Assembly (NCBI RefSeq): GCF_002858865.1
Contig: NZ_PJRR01000005.1
Span: forward strand, 124,001 to 188,000
From: Caulobacter vibrioides
Lineage (GTDB): Bacteria > Pseudomonadota > Alphaproteobacteria > Caulobacterales > Caulobacteraceae
Direction: 5' to 3'
DNA: 64,000 nt
Shown here: positions 43,119 to 53,397 of the stretch, piece by piece
Position numbering within the stretch: position 1 is the stretch's first letter
How the letters are laid out: the number at the start of each line of letters is the position of its first letter
Made by a program: the position numbers and the translations under genes
Notes under the pieces: generated by a model
What the model saw: the letters and a program-made list of their open reading frames with translations, nothing else
Told to the model about the DNA's origin: nothing
The model's database searches: none

Positions 43119-43397
43119 ATGGACGAGATCATCCATCAAAGCCTGCGCCTGAAGATCATGGCCACCCTGGCCGCCACGCCGGACGAGGCGGTTGAGTTCA
43201 AGCGCCTGCGCTCGGTCACTCAGGCCACGGACGGCAATCTGGGCCGCCAACTGCAGACCCTGGCCGAGGCCGGCTATATCGAGCTGATCAAGGACTACGC
43301 CAATAACCGCCCGCGCACCCGCGCGCTGCTGACGCCGAAAGGCGCCAAGGCCTTCGCCGACCATGTGGCCTATCTGGACGCGCTGCTGCGGCCCTGA
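43119..43397 (+). CDS. Small winged-helix (HTH_34/MarR-like) transcriptional regulator
   Basis: 92 residues forming a single winged helix: IIHQSLRLKIMATLAATPDEAVEFKRLRSVTQATDGNLGRQLQTLAEAGYIELIKDYANNRPRTRALLTPKGAKAFADHVAYLDALL. It resembles the short regulators with the DNA-binding domain PF13601. It is directly coupled to the membrane protein upstream with no intervening base. Confidence 0.85.
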   Translation: MDEIIHQSLRLKIMATLAATPDEAVEFKRLRSVTQATDGNLGRQLQTLAEAGYIELIKDYANNRPRTRALLTPKGAKAFADHVAYLDALLRP

Positions 43398-43406
43398 CGC
43401 GGGGCT

Positions 43407-43739
43407 CTACGCCCCCTCCTCATCGACATAGATCACCACCGGCTTGCCGCGCGACAGCGGCTCCCAGCCGGCCTCGATGGCCGAGGCGATGGCCTTGGCG
43501 ACGATGCGGACGGGGATCTGCGAGGGCTTCAGCGGCGGGGCGCTGAACTTGGGCTTGGGGCCGGGCGGGAACTCGATCAGCGCCTCGCGCTGGCCTTCCT
43601 TGTGCCGCGCGGCGATGACCTTGCCGTGGCGCTCGGACGGGTCATACGACCACTGCGGCAGGCGGTGCAGCCGCCAGACATAGGGGTCGCCGTCGACTTC
43701 GATGTCGAACTCGGTGATGAGTTTGGTGGTCTTGGCCAT
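43407..43739 (-). CDS. Hypothetical protein
   Basis: 110 residues from ATG 43739 (MAKTTKLITEFDIEVDGDPYVWRLHRLPQWSYDPSERHG). It is soluble, Pro-rich in the middle (FPPGPKPKFSAPPLKPSQIPVRI), and ends in a beta strand (GKPVVIYVDEEGA). I recognise no family. The frame extends upstream through the palindromic element but without a plausible start. It is convergent with the winged-helix gene. Confidence 0.65.
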   Translation of the reverse strand: MAKTTKLITEFDIEVDGDPYVWRLHRLPQWSYDPSERHGKVIAARHKEGQREALIEFPPGPKPKFSAPPLKPSQIPVRIVAKAIASAIEAGWEPLSRGKPVVIYVDEEGA

Positions 43740-43774
43740 GCGCGGAGATAGCGCGAAGGGGGGCCGAGAAAAAG

Positions 43775-43955
43775 CCCTCCCCCTTCTCCCCTTGCGGGAG
43801 AAGGTGTCGCTGAAAGCGACGGATGAGGGGTCGCGCGAACGAAAACCGCCGCGACCAGCGGAAAGGCCGGTCGCGGCGGATATTGTCTTCAACCCCTCAC
43901 CCGACCCCGGCTTTCGCCGGGGCCACCCTCTCCCGCAAGGGGAGAGGGATGAGGT
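43775..43955. repeat. Intergenic palindromic element, family A-like copy 4
   Basis: CCCTCCCCCTTCTCCCC... at 43775 is inverted against ...CTCTCCCGCAAGGGGAGAGGG near 43948. Inner arms (TTGCGGGAGAAGG, ACGGATGAGGGG, AACCCCTCACCCGA) also pair in part. It is a diverged variant of the other A copies. It abuts the clpB stop and may serve as its terminator. Confidence 0.7.
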
Positions 43956-43958
43956 CAT

Positions 43959-46538
<2,580 letters not shown>

Positions 46539-46609
46539 GATGTCCCCTTGCTAGGCGGATCGGAGCGCGCTGCCTTGATCAAGCACAACGCGTCCGCAGG
46601 GGGGATGTA

Positions 46610-46631
46610 TGTGTGGCCGATACGCCACACA
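46610..46631 (-). terminator. Hairpin just downstream of the M48 protease gene
   Basis: TGTGTGGC (46610-46617), 6 bases, GCCACACA (46624-46631): perfect 8-bp arms beginning 6 bp after the protease stop. No T run follows, so it may be a weak terminator or a regulatory structure in front of clpB. Confidence 0.45.
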
Positions 46632-46636
46632 AGTCC

Positions 46637-47392
46637 TCACCAGCCCTTGCTGGTCAGATATCGTTCCAGTTCCTGGATTCGCACGGCGTCGGAGGGGTGG
46701 GTCGAGCCGAGGTCGCCGCCGGACTTGCCCCCGTCCAGGGCCTGCATGTTGCGCCACAGCTTCACCGCTTCGCGGGGGCGGTAGCCGGCGCGCTGCATGT
46801 AGTCGACGCCCAGCTTGTCGGCCTCCAGCTCCTGCTTGCGCGAGAACGGCAGCAACAGGCCATAGCGGGTGGCGTCCTCGCCGTGGTCCTTCAAGAGCTT
46901 GCCGAACTCGGTGCCGCCGGCCGCGGCCTTGGCGATGCCCAACAGGACCTTGGAGGTCGTCTCCTGCGACACCCGCTCGGCGGCGTGACGGGCCACCACG
47001 TGGCCGGCCTCGTGGCCGATGACGGCGGCCAGCTGGTCGTCGTTCTCAACCAGGCTCAGCAGGCCGACGGTCACGCCGACATAGCCGCCCGGCAGCACGA
47101 AGGCATTGGGGGTCTCCTCCAGAAACACCGCATATTCCCAAGGCCGCCCGGCCAGACCGGCGGCGACGATCACCCGCTGCCCCACGGCCTGAACCCGGGC
47201 GTTCTTGCGCGGCTCCCTGGAGACGTGACTGGTCCGCAGAGCGTCGGCCCAGGCCTTCTCGCCGTCGCGGGCCAGGTTGTTGTCGTTGACGATCAACAGC
47301 TGGTCGCGCCCGAGGTCCGGATTATAGGCGCAGCCGCCCAGGGCGCAGGCGGCGGCGATCAGCAGCGGAAGGATCAGGCGCGGCAGGGTCAT
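46637..47392 (-). CDS. M48-family metalloprotease, lipoprotein
   Basis: 251 residues from ATG 47392 (MTLPRLILPLLIAAACALGGCAY). LGGC is a clear lipobox, so the mature protein is lipid-anchored in the periplasm. The zinc motif HEAGH lies in VIGHEAGHVVARHAAERVSQ, and the third ligand region is RKQELEADKLGVDYM. Architecture resembles small BepA/LoiP-type proteases of outer-membrane quality control. It is upstream of clpB on the same strand, 98 bp apart with a hairpin between. Confidence 0.9.
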   Translation of the reverse strand: MTLPRLILPLLIAAACALGGCAYNPDLGRDQLLIVNDNNLARDGEKAWADALRTSHVSREPRKNARVQAVGQRVIVAAGLAGRPWEYAVFLEETPNAFVLPGGYVGVTVGLLSLVENDDQLAAVIGHEAGHVVARHAAERVSQETTSKVLLGIAKAAAGGTEFGKLLKDHGEDATRYGLLLPFSRKQELEADKLGVDYMQRAGYRPREAVKLWRNMQALDGGKSGGDLGSTHPSDAVRIQELERYLTSKGW

Positions 47393-47508
47393 GGGCTCGG
47401 CGAACTGTGTTTCGAAGTCGACACAAGTCTTATCCCCGGCGCAGCTTCGGGACGCAACCGCGAGAGGCCCATGCCGTGTCGCCACGCGTGTTCTGATAAG
47501 CCGATCAA

Positions 47509-47520
47509 GGGGGGGGGGGG
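47509..47520. repeat. Homopolymeric G12 tract
   Basis: Twelve consecutive G residues lie in the gap between the M48 protease and DUF4167 genes, next to a family B palindromic element. Such a run is rare, prone to slippage, and also a common place for sequencing error. Confidence 0.9.
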
Positions 47521-47525
47521 AGGCC

Positions 47526-47640
47526 GTCCTCGCCCTTCGACAGGCTCAGGGTGAGGACGACTGTCGGCTCCGGCTCGCACAAAATCCTCATCCTGAGCTT
47601 GTCGAAGCCTCATCCTGAGCTTGTCGAAGGACGAGGATTT
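47526..47640. repeat. Intergenic palindromic element, family B copy 2, with duplicated right arm
   Basis: Left arm CCTCGCCCTTCGACAGG and CTCAGGGTGAGG (47526-47558) as at 11163. The right-arm core CCTCATCCTGAGC plus TTGTCGAAG occurs twice in tandem (47586-47607 and 47608-47629), followed by GACGAGGATTT. No gene lies in 47393-47743 apart from this element, the G run and the terminator. Confidence 0.88.
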
Positions 47641-47687
47641 CCATCCGCATACGCGGCCGCACATGACGCCAACTCAGCCCGCCAACG

Positions 47688-47717
47688 AAAAAGGGAGCCG
47701 CTTTCACGGCTCCCTTT
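47688..47717 (-). terminator. Rho-independent terminator of the DUF4167 gene
   Basis: AAAGGGAGCCG (47690-47700), 6-base loop, CGGCTCCCTTT (47707-47717). On the minus strand the stem runs into TTTTT. It lies 27 bp after the DUF4167 stop. Confidence 0.85.
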
Positions 47718-47743
47718 CGCATTTCGCATGATGTCCGAGCGGA

Positions 47744-48841
47744 TCAGCCCTCGTCCGAGCCGCCTTCGGCCGGCGCGCCTTCGGCGGCCTCGAAGCTGCG
47801 CGGGGCGCGGCGGCGGCGGGGCTTCTTGACCTCTTCGCCGTCGTCCGAGGCCGGAGCCGCTTCGGCGGCCGGAGCCGACGAGACCGCTTCGGGGGCGCGT
47901 TCGGCCTTGCGGCCGAGGAACGCCGGGGCGTGGCTGACCGCGCCGTCCTGACCGCGCAGCATCGGCGAGCCTTCGCCGGCCGGGGCTTCAGCGGTCAGGG
48001 GCGAGGCCTCGGGCTCGATCACGGCCATCGGGTCGCGGTCGCCGCGCGGCTGCCAGTCACGGTCACGATCGCGGTTGCGGTCGCGGCGACGGCGGCTCTC
48101 GCGGAACTCGCCCTCACCTTGCGGCTGGTCGCCCTCGGCGGCCGGACGCTCGTCGCGGGGACGATCATCACGGGGGCGGTCGTCGCGGTCGCGGAAGCGA
48201 TCCTCACGCGGACGCTCGTCACGGGGACGGTCGTCACGGGGGCGGTCATCGCGCGGGCGGTCGTCACGGGGACGATCATCACGGGGACGATCATCACGGT
48301 CGCGCCAGCGGTCGCGGCGGCTGTCGCCATCGCGGTTGCGGTCGTCGCGATTGCGGTCACGGTCGCGGTTTTCGAAGTTGCGGTCGCGGTCGCGGTTACG
48401 GTCGCGGTTCTCGAAGCGGTCGCGGCGCGGCTCGCCGTTTTCACCACCCTCGCCGCCTTCGGCCTGGCCCTCGGCGGGCTGCTCGACGACTTCGGGCTCT
48501 TCCGGCGGCTCGGCCTCGAAGTCGATCTCGTAGGCGGCGTAGACGTCCTTGCCGACGATGTCGGCGACCGGACGATTCGGCTGGATGGCGCGCAGCACAC
48601 GGAAATAGTGCTCGGCGTGCTGCAGATAGTTCTCGGCCAGCACGCGGTCGCCGGACGACGAGGCGTCGCGGGCCAGTTGCTGGTACTTTTCGTACACGCT
48701 CTGCGCCGCGCCGCGGACCTTCACGCCCTCGGGGCCGTTGGAGTCGAACGCGCGGTTAGCGTTGTGCTGTTGAGGCTTGCCGCCGTTGCCACCGCGATTG
48801 TTGCGGCCGCGTTGGCGCTTCATGCCTTTGAAATCTCTCAT
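47744..48841 (-). CDS. DUF4167 protein with Arg/Asp-rich repeats
   Basis: 365 residues. Residues about 1-110 hold the DUF4167 domain (RGRNNRGGNGGKPQQHNANRAFDSNGPEGVKVRGAAQSVYEKYQQLARDASSSGDRVLAENYLQHAEHYFRVL). The middle is extremely rich in RDDRP and RDRNRD repeats, the C-terminus in Ala/Pro with KKPRRRRAPR. Strong positive charge and RG-like sequence suggest RNA or nucleoprotein binding, but the function is not established. It is common in alphaproteobacteria near prmC/prfA, as here. A clear terminator follows. Confidence 0.88.
   Translation of the reverse strand: MRDFKGMKRQRGRNNRGGNGGKPQQHNANRAFDSNGPEGVKVRGAAQSVYEKYQQLARDASSSGDRVLAENYLQHAEHYFRVLRAIQPNRPVADIVGKDVYAAYEIDFEAEPPEEPEVVEQPAEGQAEGGEGGENGEPRRDRFENRDRNRDRDRNFENRDRDRNRDDRNRDGDSRRDRWRDRDDRPRDDRPRDDRPRDDRPRDDRPRDERPREDRFRDRDDRPRDDRPRDERPAAEGDQPQGEGEFRESRRRRDRNRDRDRDWQPRGDRDPMAVIEPEASPLTAEAPAGEGSPMLRGQDGAVSHAPAFLGRKAERAPEAVSSAPAAEAAPASDDGEEVKKPRRRRAPRSFEAAEGAPAEGGSDEG
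48145..48303 (-). repeat. Tandem 15-bp coding repeats (RDDRP units)
   Basis: About ten near-identical 15-base units encode R-D-D/E-R-P pentapeptides inside the DUF4167 gene. Unit boundaries are approximate. Because units are multiples of three, copy-number change would keep the frame. Confidence 0.85.
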
Positions 48842-49099
48842 GTTCTCTTCTGAACCTGTCCGGAGGTCAGTCTTGCGCTGGCGCGTCCGGCCTTGCTGGT
48901 CTCTGGGCGGGTCGAACCCTGGTCGATGTCAGAGACACTGGTTTCCGTAGAGCCCCCATCCTGCTCTTTCGGCGCGGCGACCGGCGGACCGGGCGCGCCT
49001 GCCAGGGGAGCAACGCATGCGTCAGACACCGAAGCGTCATCGACGACTGCTTTTCCCGTCACCTGGCGATTTGGAAGGAGACATGACTCGTCTAACGGT

Positions 49100-49969
49100 T
49101 CACGCGGGGGTTTCCAAGGGATTTTTCACCCCCAGCACCACGCGGTCGTGCGTCGACAGGTCCTTGACCGTGCGAACCTCGCCGGCGCCGGCCGCGCGGA
49201 ACAGGGCCTCGACGGCCTGGGACTGGTCGTAGCCGATCTCCACCGCGAACAGACCGCCGGGCTTGAGCACGCGCAGAATCTCCGGCGCCAGCTCGCGATA
49301 GGCGGCAAGGCCGTCCGGCCCGCCGTCCAGGGCCAGGCGCGGTTCGTGGATGCGAACCTCGGGCTCCAGCGTGTCGATCACCTCGGTCGGAATATAGGGC
49401 GGGTTGGAGACGACGAGGTCGAAGCTGTCGCTGCCAAGGCCCGTCGTCCAGTCGCCGTGCAGCAGGGCCGCGCGGGTGTTGAGGTCGAGATTGGCGGCGT
49501 TCTCGCGCGCCACAGCCAGGGCCTCGCTGGAGGCGTCAATGCCCAGCCCCTTGGCCGCCGGCCGCTCGGCCAGCACCGCCAGGAGGATCGTGCCCGAGCC
49601 CACGCCCAGGTCCAGCATCGAGAAGGCCATGTGTTCCGGGAAGGCCTTCAGCACCTCGTCGACAATGACCTCGGTCTCGGGACGCGGGGTCAGGACGTTC
49701 TTGTTCACCTGCAAGAGGATCTTCCAGAAGCCCTTGCGGCCGATGATGTGGCTGACCGGCTCGCGGCGCGCGCGGCGCTCCAGATAGGCGTTCAGCGTGG
49801 CGATCTGCTCGGCGCTCAGCTCGCGATAGGGATCGGTGACGATTTCGGTCCGGGTGACGCCGGCGGCGACTTCCAGCATCAGGCGCGCGTCGATCGACGG
49901 CTGATCGATGCCGGCGTCCTTGAGGCGATCCTTGGCGGCGGTCCAGGCTTTGACGAGGGTCAGGGTCAT
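49100..49969 (-). CDS. prmC: Release factor glutamine methyltransferase PrmC (HemK)
   Basis: PrmC methylates the GGQ glutamine of RF1 and RF2. The 289-residue protein has the N-terminal helical domain, the SAM site LDLGVGSGTILLAVL (about residue 117) and the catalytic NPPYIPTEV (about residue 187). It lies upstream of the DUF4167 gene on the same strand, after which comes 258 bp without a convincing gene. prfA, its frequent partner, is not in this window. Confidence 0.95.
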   Translation of the reverse strand: MTLTLVKAWTAAKDRLKDAGIDQPSIDARLMLEVAAGVTRTEIVTDPYRELSAEQIATLNAYLERRARREPVSHIIGRKGFWKILLQVNKNVLTPRPETEVIVDEVLKAFPEHMAFSMLDLGVGSGTILLAVLAERPAAKGLGIDASSEALAVARENAANLDLNTRAALLHGDWTTGLGSDSFDLVVSNPPYIPTEVIDTLEPEVRIHEPRLALDGGPDGLAAYRELAPEILRVLKPGGLFAVEIGYDQSQAVEALFRAAGAGEVRTVKDLSTHDRVVLGVKNPLETPA

Positions 49970-50007
49970 GGGCGGGGCTTTAGCGCGTCGGCGGCCGGGA
50001 GGCGAGA

Positions 50008-50036
50008 TTGAATGAGGTACCAGATTTTGGTATAGC
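50008..50036 (+). promoter_or_regulatory. parDE promoter with operator in the spacer
   Basis: TTGAAT (50008-50013), 17 bases, TATAGC (50031-50036). The inverted repeat TACCA-N5-TGGTA (50018-50032) fills most of the spacer. ParD antitoxins repress their own promoter through such palindromes. Confidence 0.7.
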
Positions 50037-50068
50037 TAAGAGCACGCTGCACCGATGGGAGAACGGCC

Positions 50069-50320
50069 ATGAGCAAGAATACCTCCATCGTGCTCAGCGA
50101 GCACTTCCAGTCCTTCATCGCCGAGAAAATCGAGGAAGGTCGCTACGGCTCGGCCAGCGAGGTCGTGCGCGCCGGACTGAGACTTCTGGAAAATCAGGAA
50201 GCCAAACTGGCCGCGCTGCGAAACGCCCTGAAGGAGGGCTGGGACAGCGGCAAGCCCGAGGCCTTCGACGTGGAGACCTTTCTGGCGGAGGCGAACGCCG
50301 ACTACGACGCCAAGTCGTGA
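50069..50320 (+). CDS. parD: ParD-family antitoxin
   Basis: 83 residues with a ribbon-helix-helix N-terminus (MSKNTSIVLSEHFQSFIAEKIEEGRYGSASEVVRAGLRLLENQEAKLAAL) and an acidic C-terminal toxin-wrapping tail. This is the standard ParD (CC2985/antitoxin 1) layout. It overlaps the toxin start by 4 bp (GTGA). A palindrome-containing promoter lies upstream. Confidence 0.94.
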   Translation: MSKNTSIVLSEHFQSFIAEKIEEGRYGSASEVVRAGLRLLENQEAKLAALRNALKEGWDSGKPEAFDVETFLAEANADYDAKS

Positions 50321-50604
50321 GCGCCTATCGCCTGACGCCTCGCGCACGATACGACGTGCGCGAAATCTGGGCTTACACGGTCGGCGTCTGGGGACGTCGC
50401 GCAGCGGACCGCTACATCCGTGAGCTTACCAAGACGTTCGAAGCGATCGCCAAGGATCCAAGCCACGGCGCGATCGCGGAAGACCTGGACTGCCGCAAGC
50501 AGATCTTTCGCTCTCACGTCATCTACTACGCGCCCGAGGATGACGCGGTCATTGTGGTTCGCGTCCTGCACCAGCAGATGGACGCGCCGAGCCACCTCAA
50601 CTGA
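50317..50604 (+). CDS. parE: ParE-family toxin
   Basis: 95 residues from GTG 50317: SAYRLTPRARYDVREIWAYTVGVWGRRAADRYIRELTKTFEAIAKDPSHGAI...IFRSHVIYYAPEDDAVIVVRVLHQQMD. This is the RelE/ParE fold; ParE members typically poison DNA gyrase and are neutralised by ParD. The frame is open upstream to 50008, but the GTG overlapping the parD stop is the evident start. The gene appears intact. Confidence 0.94.
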   Translation: MSAYRLTPRARYDVREIWAYTVGVWGRRAADRYIRELTKTFEAIAKDPSHGAIAEDLDCRKQIFRSHVIYYAPEDDAVIVVRVLHQQMDAPSHLN

Positions 50605-51366
50605 TCACCCCGCCACCACCGCATCCCCCTCGCCTACCGCCCCGCCCTGGGTGACGTTCAGATAGATGCCGCAGAACATGTGGCCGTAGTGGTCGAACAG
50701 GGCCTTGACCAGATCGACGTCGCGCTCGGCGCTGGTGGGGTCCACATGGGTGGCGGCGCAGCGGACAATGGGCTTGAGCACCGCCGCCTTGGCCGCGCCC
50801 AGGCTCAGCGTCTGGCCGGTCAGGTCGTTCTCGGCCCAGGCGGGCCAGCCCTCGACATAGAGATTGGCGCGGAAGCGCAAGGGGTCGAGATCGCGCCCGA
50901 CCTTGGCCGACAGGTCCCGCACGCTGGCCAGGTTGACGATCGAGACATAGCCGGACTTGCTGTCCATAAACCGGTGCGCGCCCGGCCCCTCGATCACCTT
51001 CAGCGGGCCTTGGGCGTCGTCACCGAGGAGGTCAGCCAGCCAGGCCTCGAAACCGGCCCGCCCGGAAGCCTGGCGCAGGTCGCCGGCGAAGTCAGGGCGG
51101 CCCTCGGCGCGGGCGGTCAGCACGCCGCTCTTCTCGTCATAGGCCGTCAGGGCCCTGGCCACGGCCGGGATCTTGGCCAGCACCGTGAACTTCATCTTCG
51201 AGATGTGCGCGGGCGCCGCCGGATCAAACCCGCTGGGCCCATCCTCGACCGCATAGAGCCGGTCGCAGGGAAAGCAGGCTCCCGCCGCAAGGTCGGCGTG
51301 CTCCAGGCGCTCGGGCGTGAAGCCCTTCACGGGGTGGCGGTACAGCGAGACGATCCGGGCTTGCAT
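50605..51366 (-). CDS. MOSC-domain protein
   Basis: 253 residues from ATG 51366 (MQARIVSLYRHPVKGFTPERL); earlier ATGs exist at 51378 and 51402. The beta-barrel MOSC N-terminal region (RIVSLYRHPVKG) and the conserved cysteine region (KPIVRCAATHVDPTSAERD) are visible. MOSC proteins bind molybdenum cofactor or transfer sulphur; relatives include YiiM/YcbX and mARC. It ends 3' to 3' against parE. Confidence 0.88.
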   Translation of the reverse strand: MQARIVSLYRHPVKGFTPERLEHADLAAGACFPCDRLYAVEDGPSGFDPAAPAHISKMKFTVLAKIPAVARALTAYDEKSGVLTARAEGRPDFAGDLRQASGRAGFEAWLADLLGDDAQGPLKVIEGPGAHRFMDSKSGYVSIVNLASVRDLSAKVGRDLDPLRFRANLYVEGWPAWAENDLTGQTLSLGAAKAAVLKPIVRCAATHVDPTSAERDVDLVKALFDHYGHMFCGIYLNVTQGGAVGEGDAVVAG

Positions 51367-51497
51367 GGCCCGGACCATCGGCCGCGACTCAAGGTCTGGC
51401 AAGGCTTGGCGCGCGGCCCCTGACCTCGCGGGGAAATCAGTTGTTGATCGGCCGGGCGGCTTCTAGCTTGCCGCCCCCGCCCCTCCGGAACCCGCCC

Positions 51498-52025
51498 ATG
51501 CCGCTGCTGACGCTCTACAAGGACGACGAACTGGCCGACATCGCCGCCCTGGTGAACGGCGCCTATCGCGGCGAGACAGCGGCCCAGGGCTGGACCAGCG
51601 AAAGCGAGCTTTTGGGCGGCCAGCGCACCGACGAGGCGTCCTTGCGCGCCGATCTGGCGGCCAAGCCCGGCTCGACCCTCCTGACCTTCCGCGACGAGGC
51701 CTGGGAAAAGCCGTTCGCCTGCGCCTGGATCGAACCGCAAGCCGACGATGTCTGGTACGTTGGCATGATCACCGTGACCCCGACCCGTCAGGCCGGCGGC
51801 ATGGGCCGCGCCGTGCTCGAGACCTGCGAGGCCTATGCCCGCGCCCGCGGCGGCAAGGTCATGCGGATGACGGTGATCTCGGTCCGCGACACCCTGATCG
51901 CCTGGTACGAACGCCGCGGCTACCGCCTGACCGGCGAAACCCAGCCCTTCCCCTATGGCGACGCGCGCTTTGGCCTGCCGCAGCGCGATGACCTGGCGTT
52001 CGTGGTGATGGAGAAGGGGCTGTAG
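51498..52025 (+). CDS. GNAT-family N-acetyltransferase
   Basis: 175 residues from ATG 51498 (MPLLTLYKDDELADIAALVNGAYRGE). The acetyl-CoA motif is VGMITVTPTRQAGGMGRAVLETCEAYARARG, followed by WYERRGYRLTGE. Substrate unknown. It is divergent from the MOSC gene. Confidence 0.88.
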   Translation: MPLLTLYKDDELADIAALVNGAYRGETAAQGWTSESELLGGQRTDEASLRADLAAKPGSTLLTFRDEAWEKPFACAWIEPQADDVWYVGMITVTPTRQAGGMGRAVLETCEAYARARGGKVMRMTVISVRDTLIAWYERRGYRLTGETQPFPYGDARFGLPQRDDLAFVVMEKGL

Positions 52026-52103
52026 GGCCCCATTACCGAACCTTAAGTAGCTCCGTCCGGGCCGACGCGTTCAGATGCCGCGTCTTCGGCTCAGGGACTC
52101 TCC

Positions 52104-52280
52104 ATGGCGTTCAAGTTTCGCGCGGCGGCGCTGGGCGCACTCATGCTCGTCGCCGCCGGCGCGGCCCAGGCGGCGGTTACGCCTGCGCCCGTCGGCCAGC
52201 CGCTGGCCCAGTTCGACAAGCTCAAGCCCGCCTCACCCGCGCCGGACGGCTCGGTCTGGGTGAAGATGCTGTTGTGGTAG
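52104..52280 (+). CDS. Small secreted peptide, 58 residues
   Basis: Translation from ATG 52104 gives a signal sequence (MAFKFRAAALGALMLVAAGAAQAA) and a mature part of about 35 residues with several prolines, ending VWVKMLLW. Signal and AxA cleavage site look real and codon usage is typical of the region. No family recognised. It sits alone between a GNAT gene and a serine hydrolase. Confidence 0.6.
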   Translation: MAFKFRAAALGALMLVAAGAAQAAVTPAPVGQPLAQFDKLKPASPAPDGSVWVKMLLW

Positions 52281-52365
52281 GCGGGCGCGGGAGAGCGCCC
52301 AGCCTGTCGTCGTCATAGCCACAGCGATCTTGGAGATCTGCTGTCGCGAGCCGAAGGGAAGAAGA

Positions 52366-53397
52366 ATGCGTTTGATCTTGGTCGCCGGGATGGCGCTCAG
52401 CCTGCTCGGCTGCGGCGATCGGTCGGACGCCGCCAGCGTCGCCGACCCAGAACTGACCGCCGTCCTCGCCCGCTGGGATCAGGACGACAAGGCCGATCTC
52501 AAGGCGGTCGTTGTCATGCGCGACGGACAGGTCGTCGCCGAGCGCTATTTCAACAGCGAGACCGACAAGACCCTCCACGATGTCAGATCGGCGGGGAAGA
52601 GCGTCACGGCCCTGCTGGCGACCATCGCCGTCGATCGCGGCCTGATCTCATCGCTGGCCGACCCGGTTAAGACCTACTGGCCGCAAGCCGCGACCAGCGC
52701 GATCGGCGACGTCAGGCTGGACCATGTTCTCACCATGCGGTCGGGCCTCGCGGCGTTCGATGCGGACACGCCATCCCCTGGCGATGAAGACCGTCTCGAC
52801 GAAGCGGCCGATCCTGTCGCCTTCACCCTGGGCGTGCCCAGGGCCCATACGCCCGGCGTCCACTACCGCTACAACTCCCTGACGGCCTATGTCGCCGGAC
52901 TGGTGGTCGAAAAGGCCGCTGGGCGCCCGATGTCCCGTTTCGCCGACGAGACACTCTTCAAGCCCTTGGGGATCGACGTCTGGCGGTGGGACGCGGATGT
53001 GGCGGGCCATACCAAGGGGCAGGGAAACCTCTGGCTGACCGCCCGCGATTTCGCGACGCTGGGCGAGCTTGTCAGGGCGCGGGGCGTCTACAAGGGCCAC
53101 CGGATCGTCAGTGAGGCCGGCGTCGACGCCATGCTGCAGCCTCGCCTCCAGATACCGCCCGAGGCTGACGATCCCTATGCCGACGCCTACGGCTATTTCT
53201 GGTACGCCAAGACCTACGACCTCGGGTCCCGCAAGGTGCCGATCCGCTTCGCCTCCGGCAACGGCGGCAACAAGATCTACATCGCGCCGGACCAGCGCCT
53301 AGTGGTGGCGATAACCTCCAGCGCCTACGGGCGCGGCTATGGACAACGCCGGTCCGAGGCCATCCTCAAGGCGATCCTGGAGGCGGAGGGCCTTTGA
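52366..53397 (+). CDS. Serine hydrolase of the beta-lactamase/PBP (class C-like) family, lipoprotein
   Basis: 343 residues from ATG 52366. MRLILVAGMALSLLGCGD is a lipoprotein signal. S75-A-G-K78 (RSAGKSVTALLA) is the catalytic SxxK, and Y169-N-S171 fits the second motif. The C-terminal FASGNGGNKIYI occupies the place of the third motif (KTG-like in beta-lactamases). These features match the periplasmic esterase/penicillin-recognising group; drug resistance is not implied. Followed directly by a P-loop gene. Confidence 0.88.
   Translation: MRLILVAGMALSLLGCGDRSDAASVADPELTAVLARWDQDDKADLKAVVVMRDGQVVAERYFNSETDKTLHDVRSAGKSVTALLATIAVDRGLISSLADPVKTYWPQAATSAIGDVRLDHVLTMRSGLAAFDADTPSPGDEDRLDEAADPVAFTLGVPRAHTPGVHYRYNSLTAYVAGLVVEKAAGRPMSRFADETLFKPLGIDVWRWDADVAGHTKGQGNLWLTARDFATLGELVRARGVYKGHRIVSEAGVDAMLQPRLQIPPEADDPYADAYGYFWYAKTYDLGSRKVPIRFASGNGGNKIYIAPDQRLVVAITSSAYGRGYGQRRSEAILKAILEAEGL

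Noticed and set aside
48145..48303. Repeat array resembling a CRISPR
   Set aside because: Units are 15 bp, contiguous without spacers, and in frame with a protein.
48838..49062. 74-codon minus-strand frame between prmC and the DUF4167 gene
   Set aside because: No family, no clear ribosome-binding site, and composition unlike a conserved protein; the gap 48842-49099 is left without a gene.
52366..53397. Beta-lactamase resistance gene
   Set aside because: Only the general serine-hydrolase/PBP fold is supported; the third motif differs from true class C enzymes.
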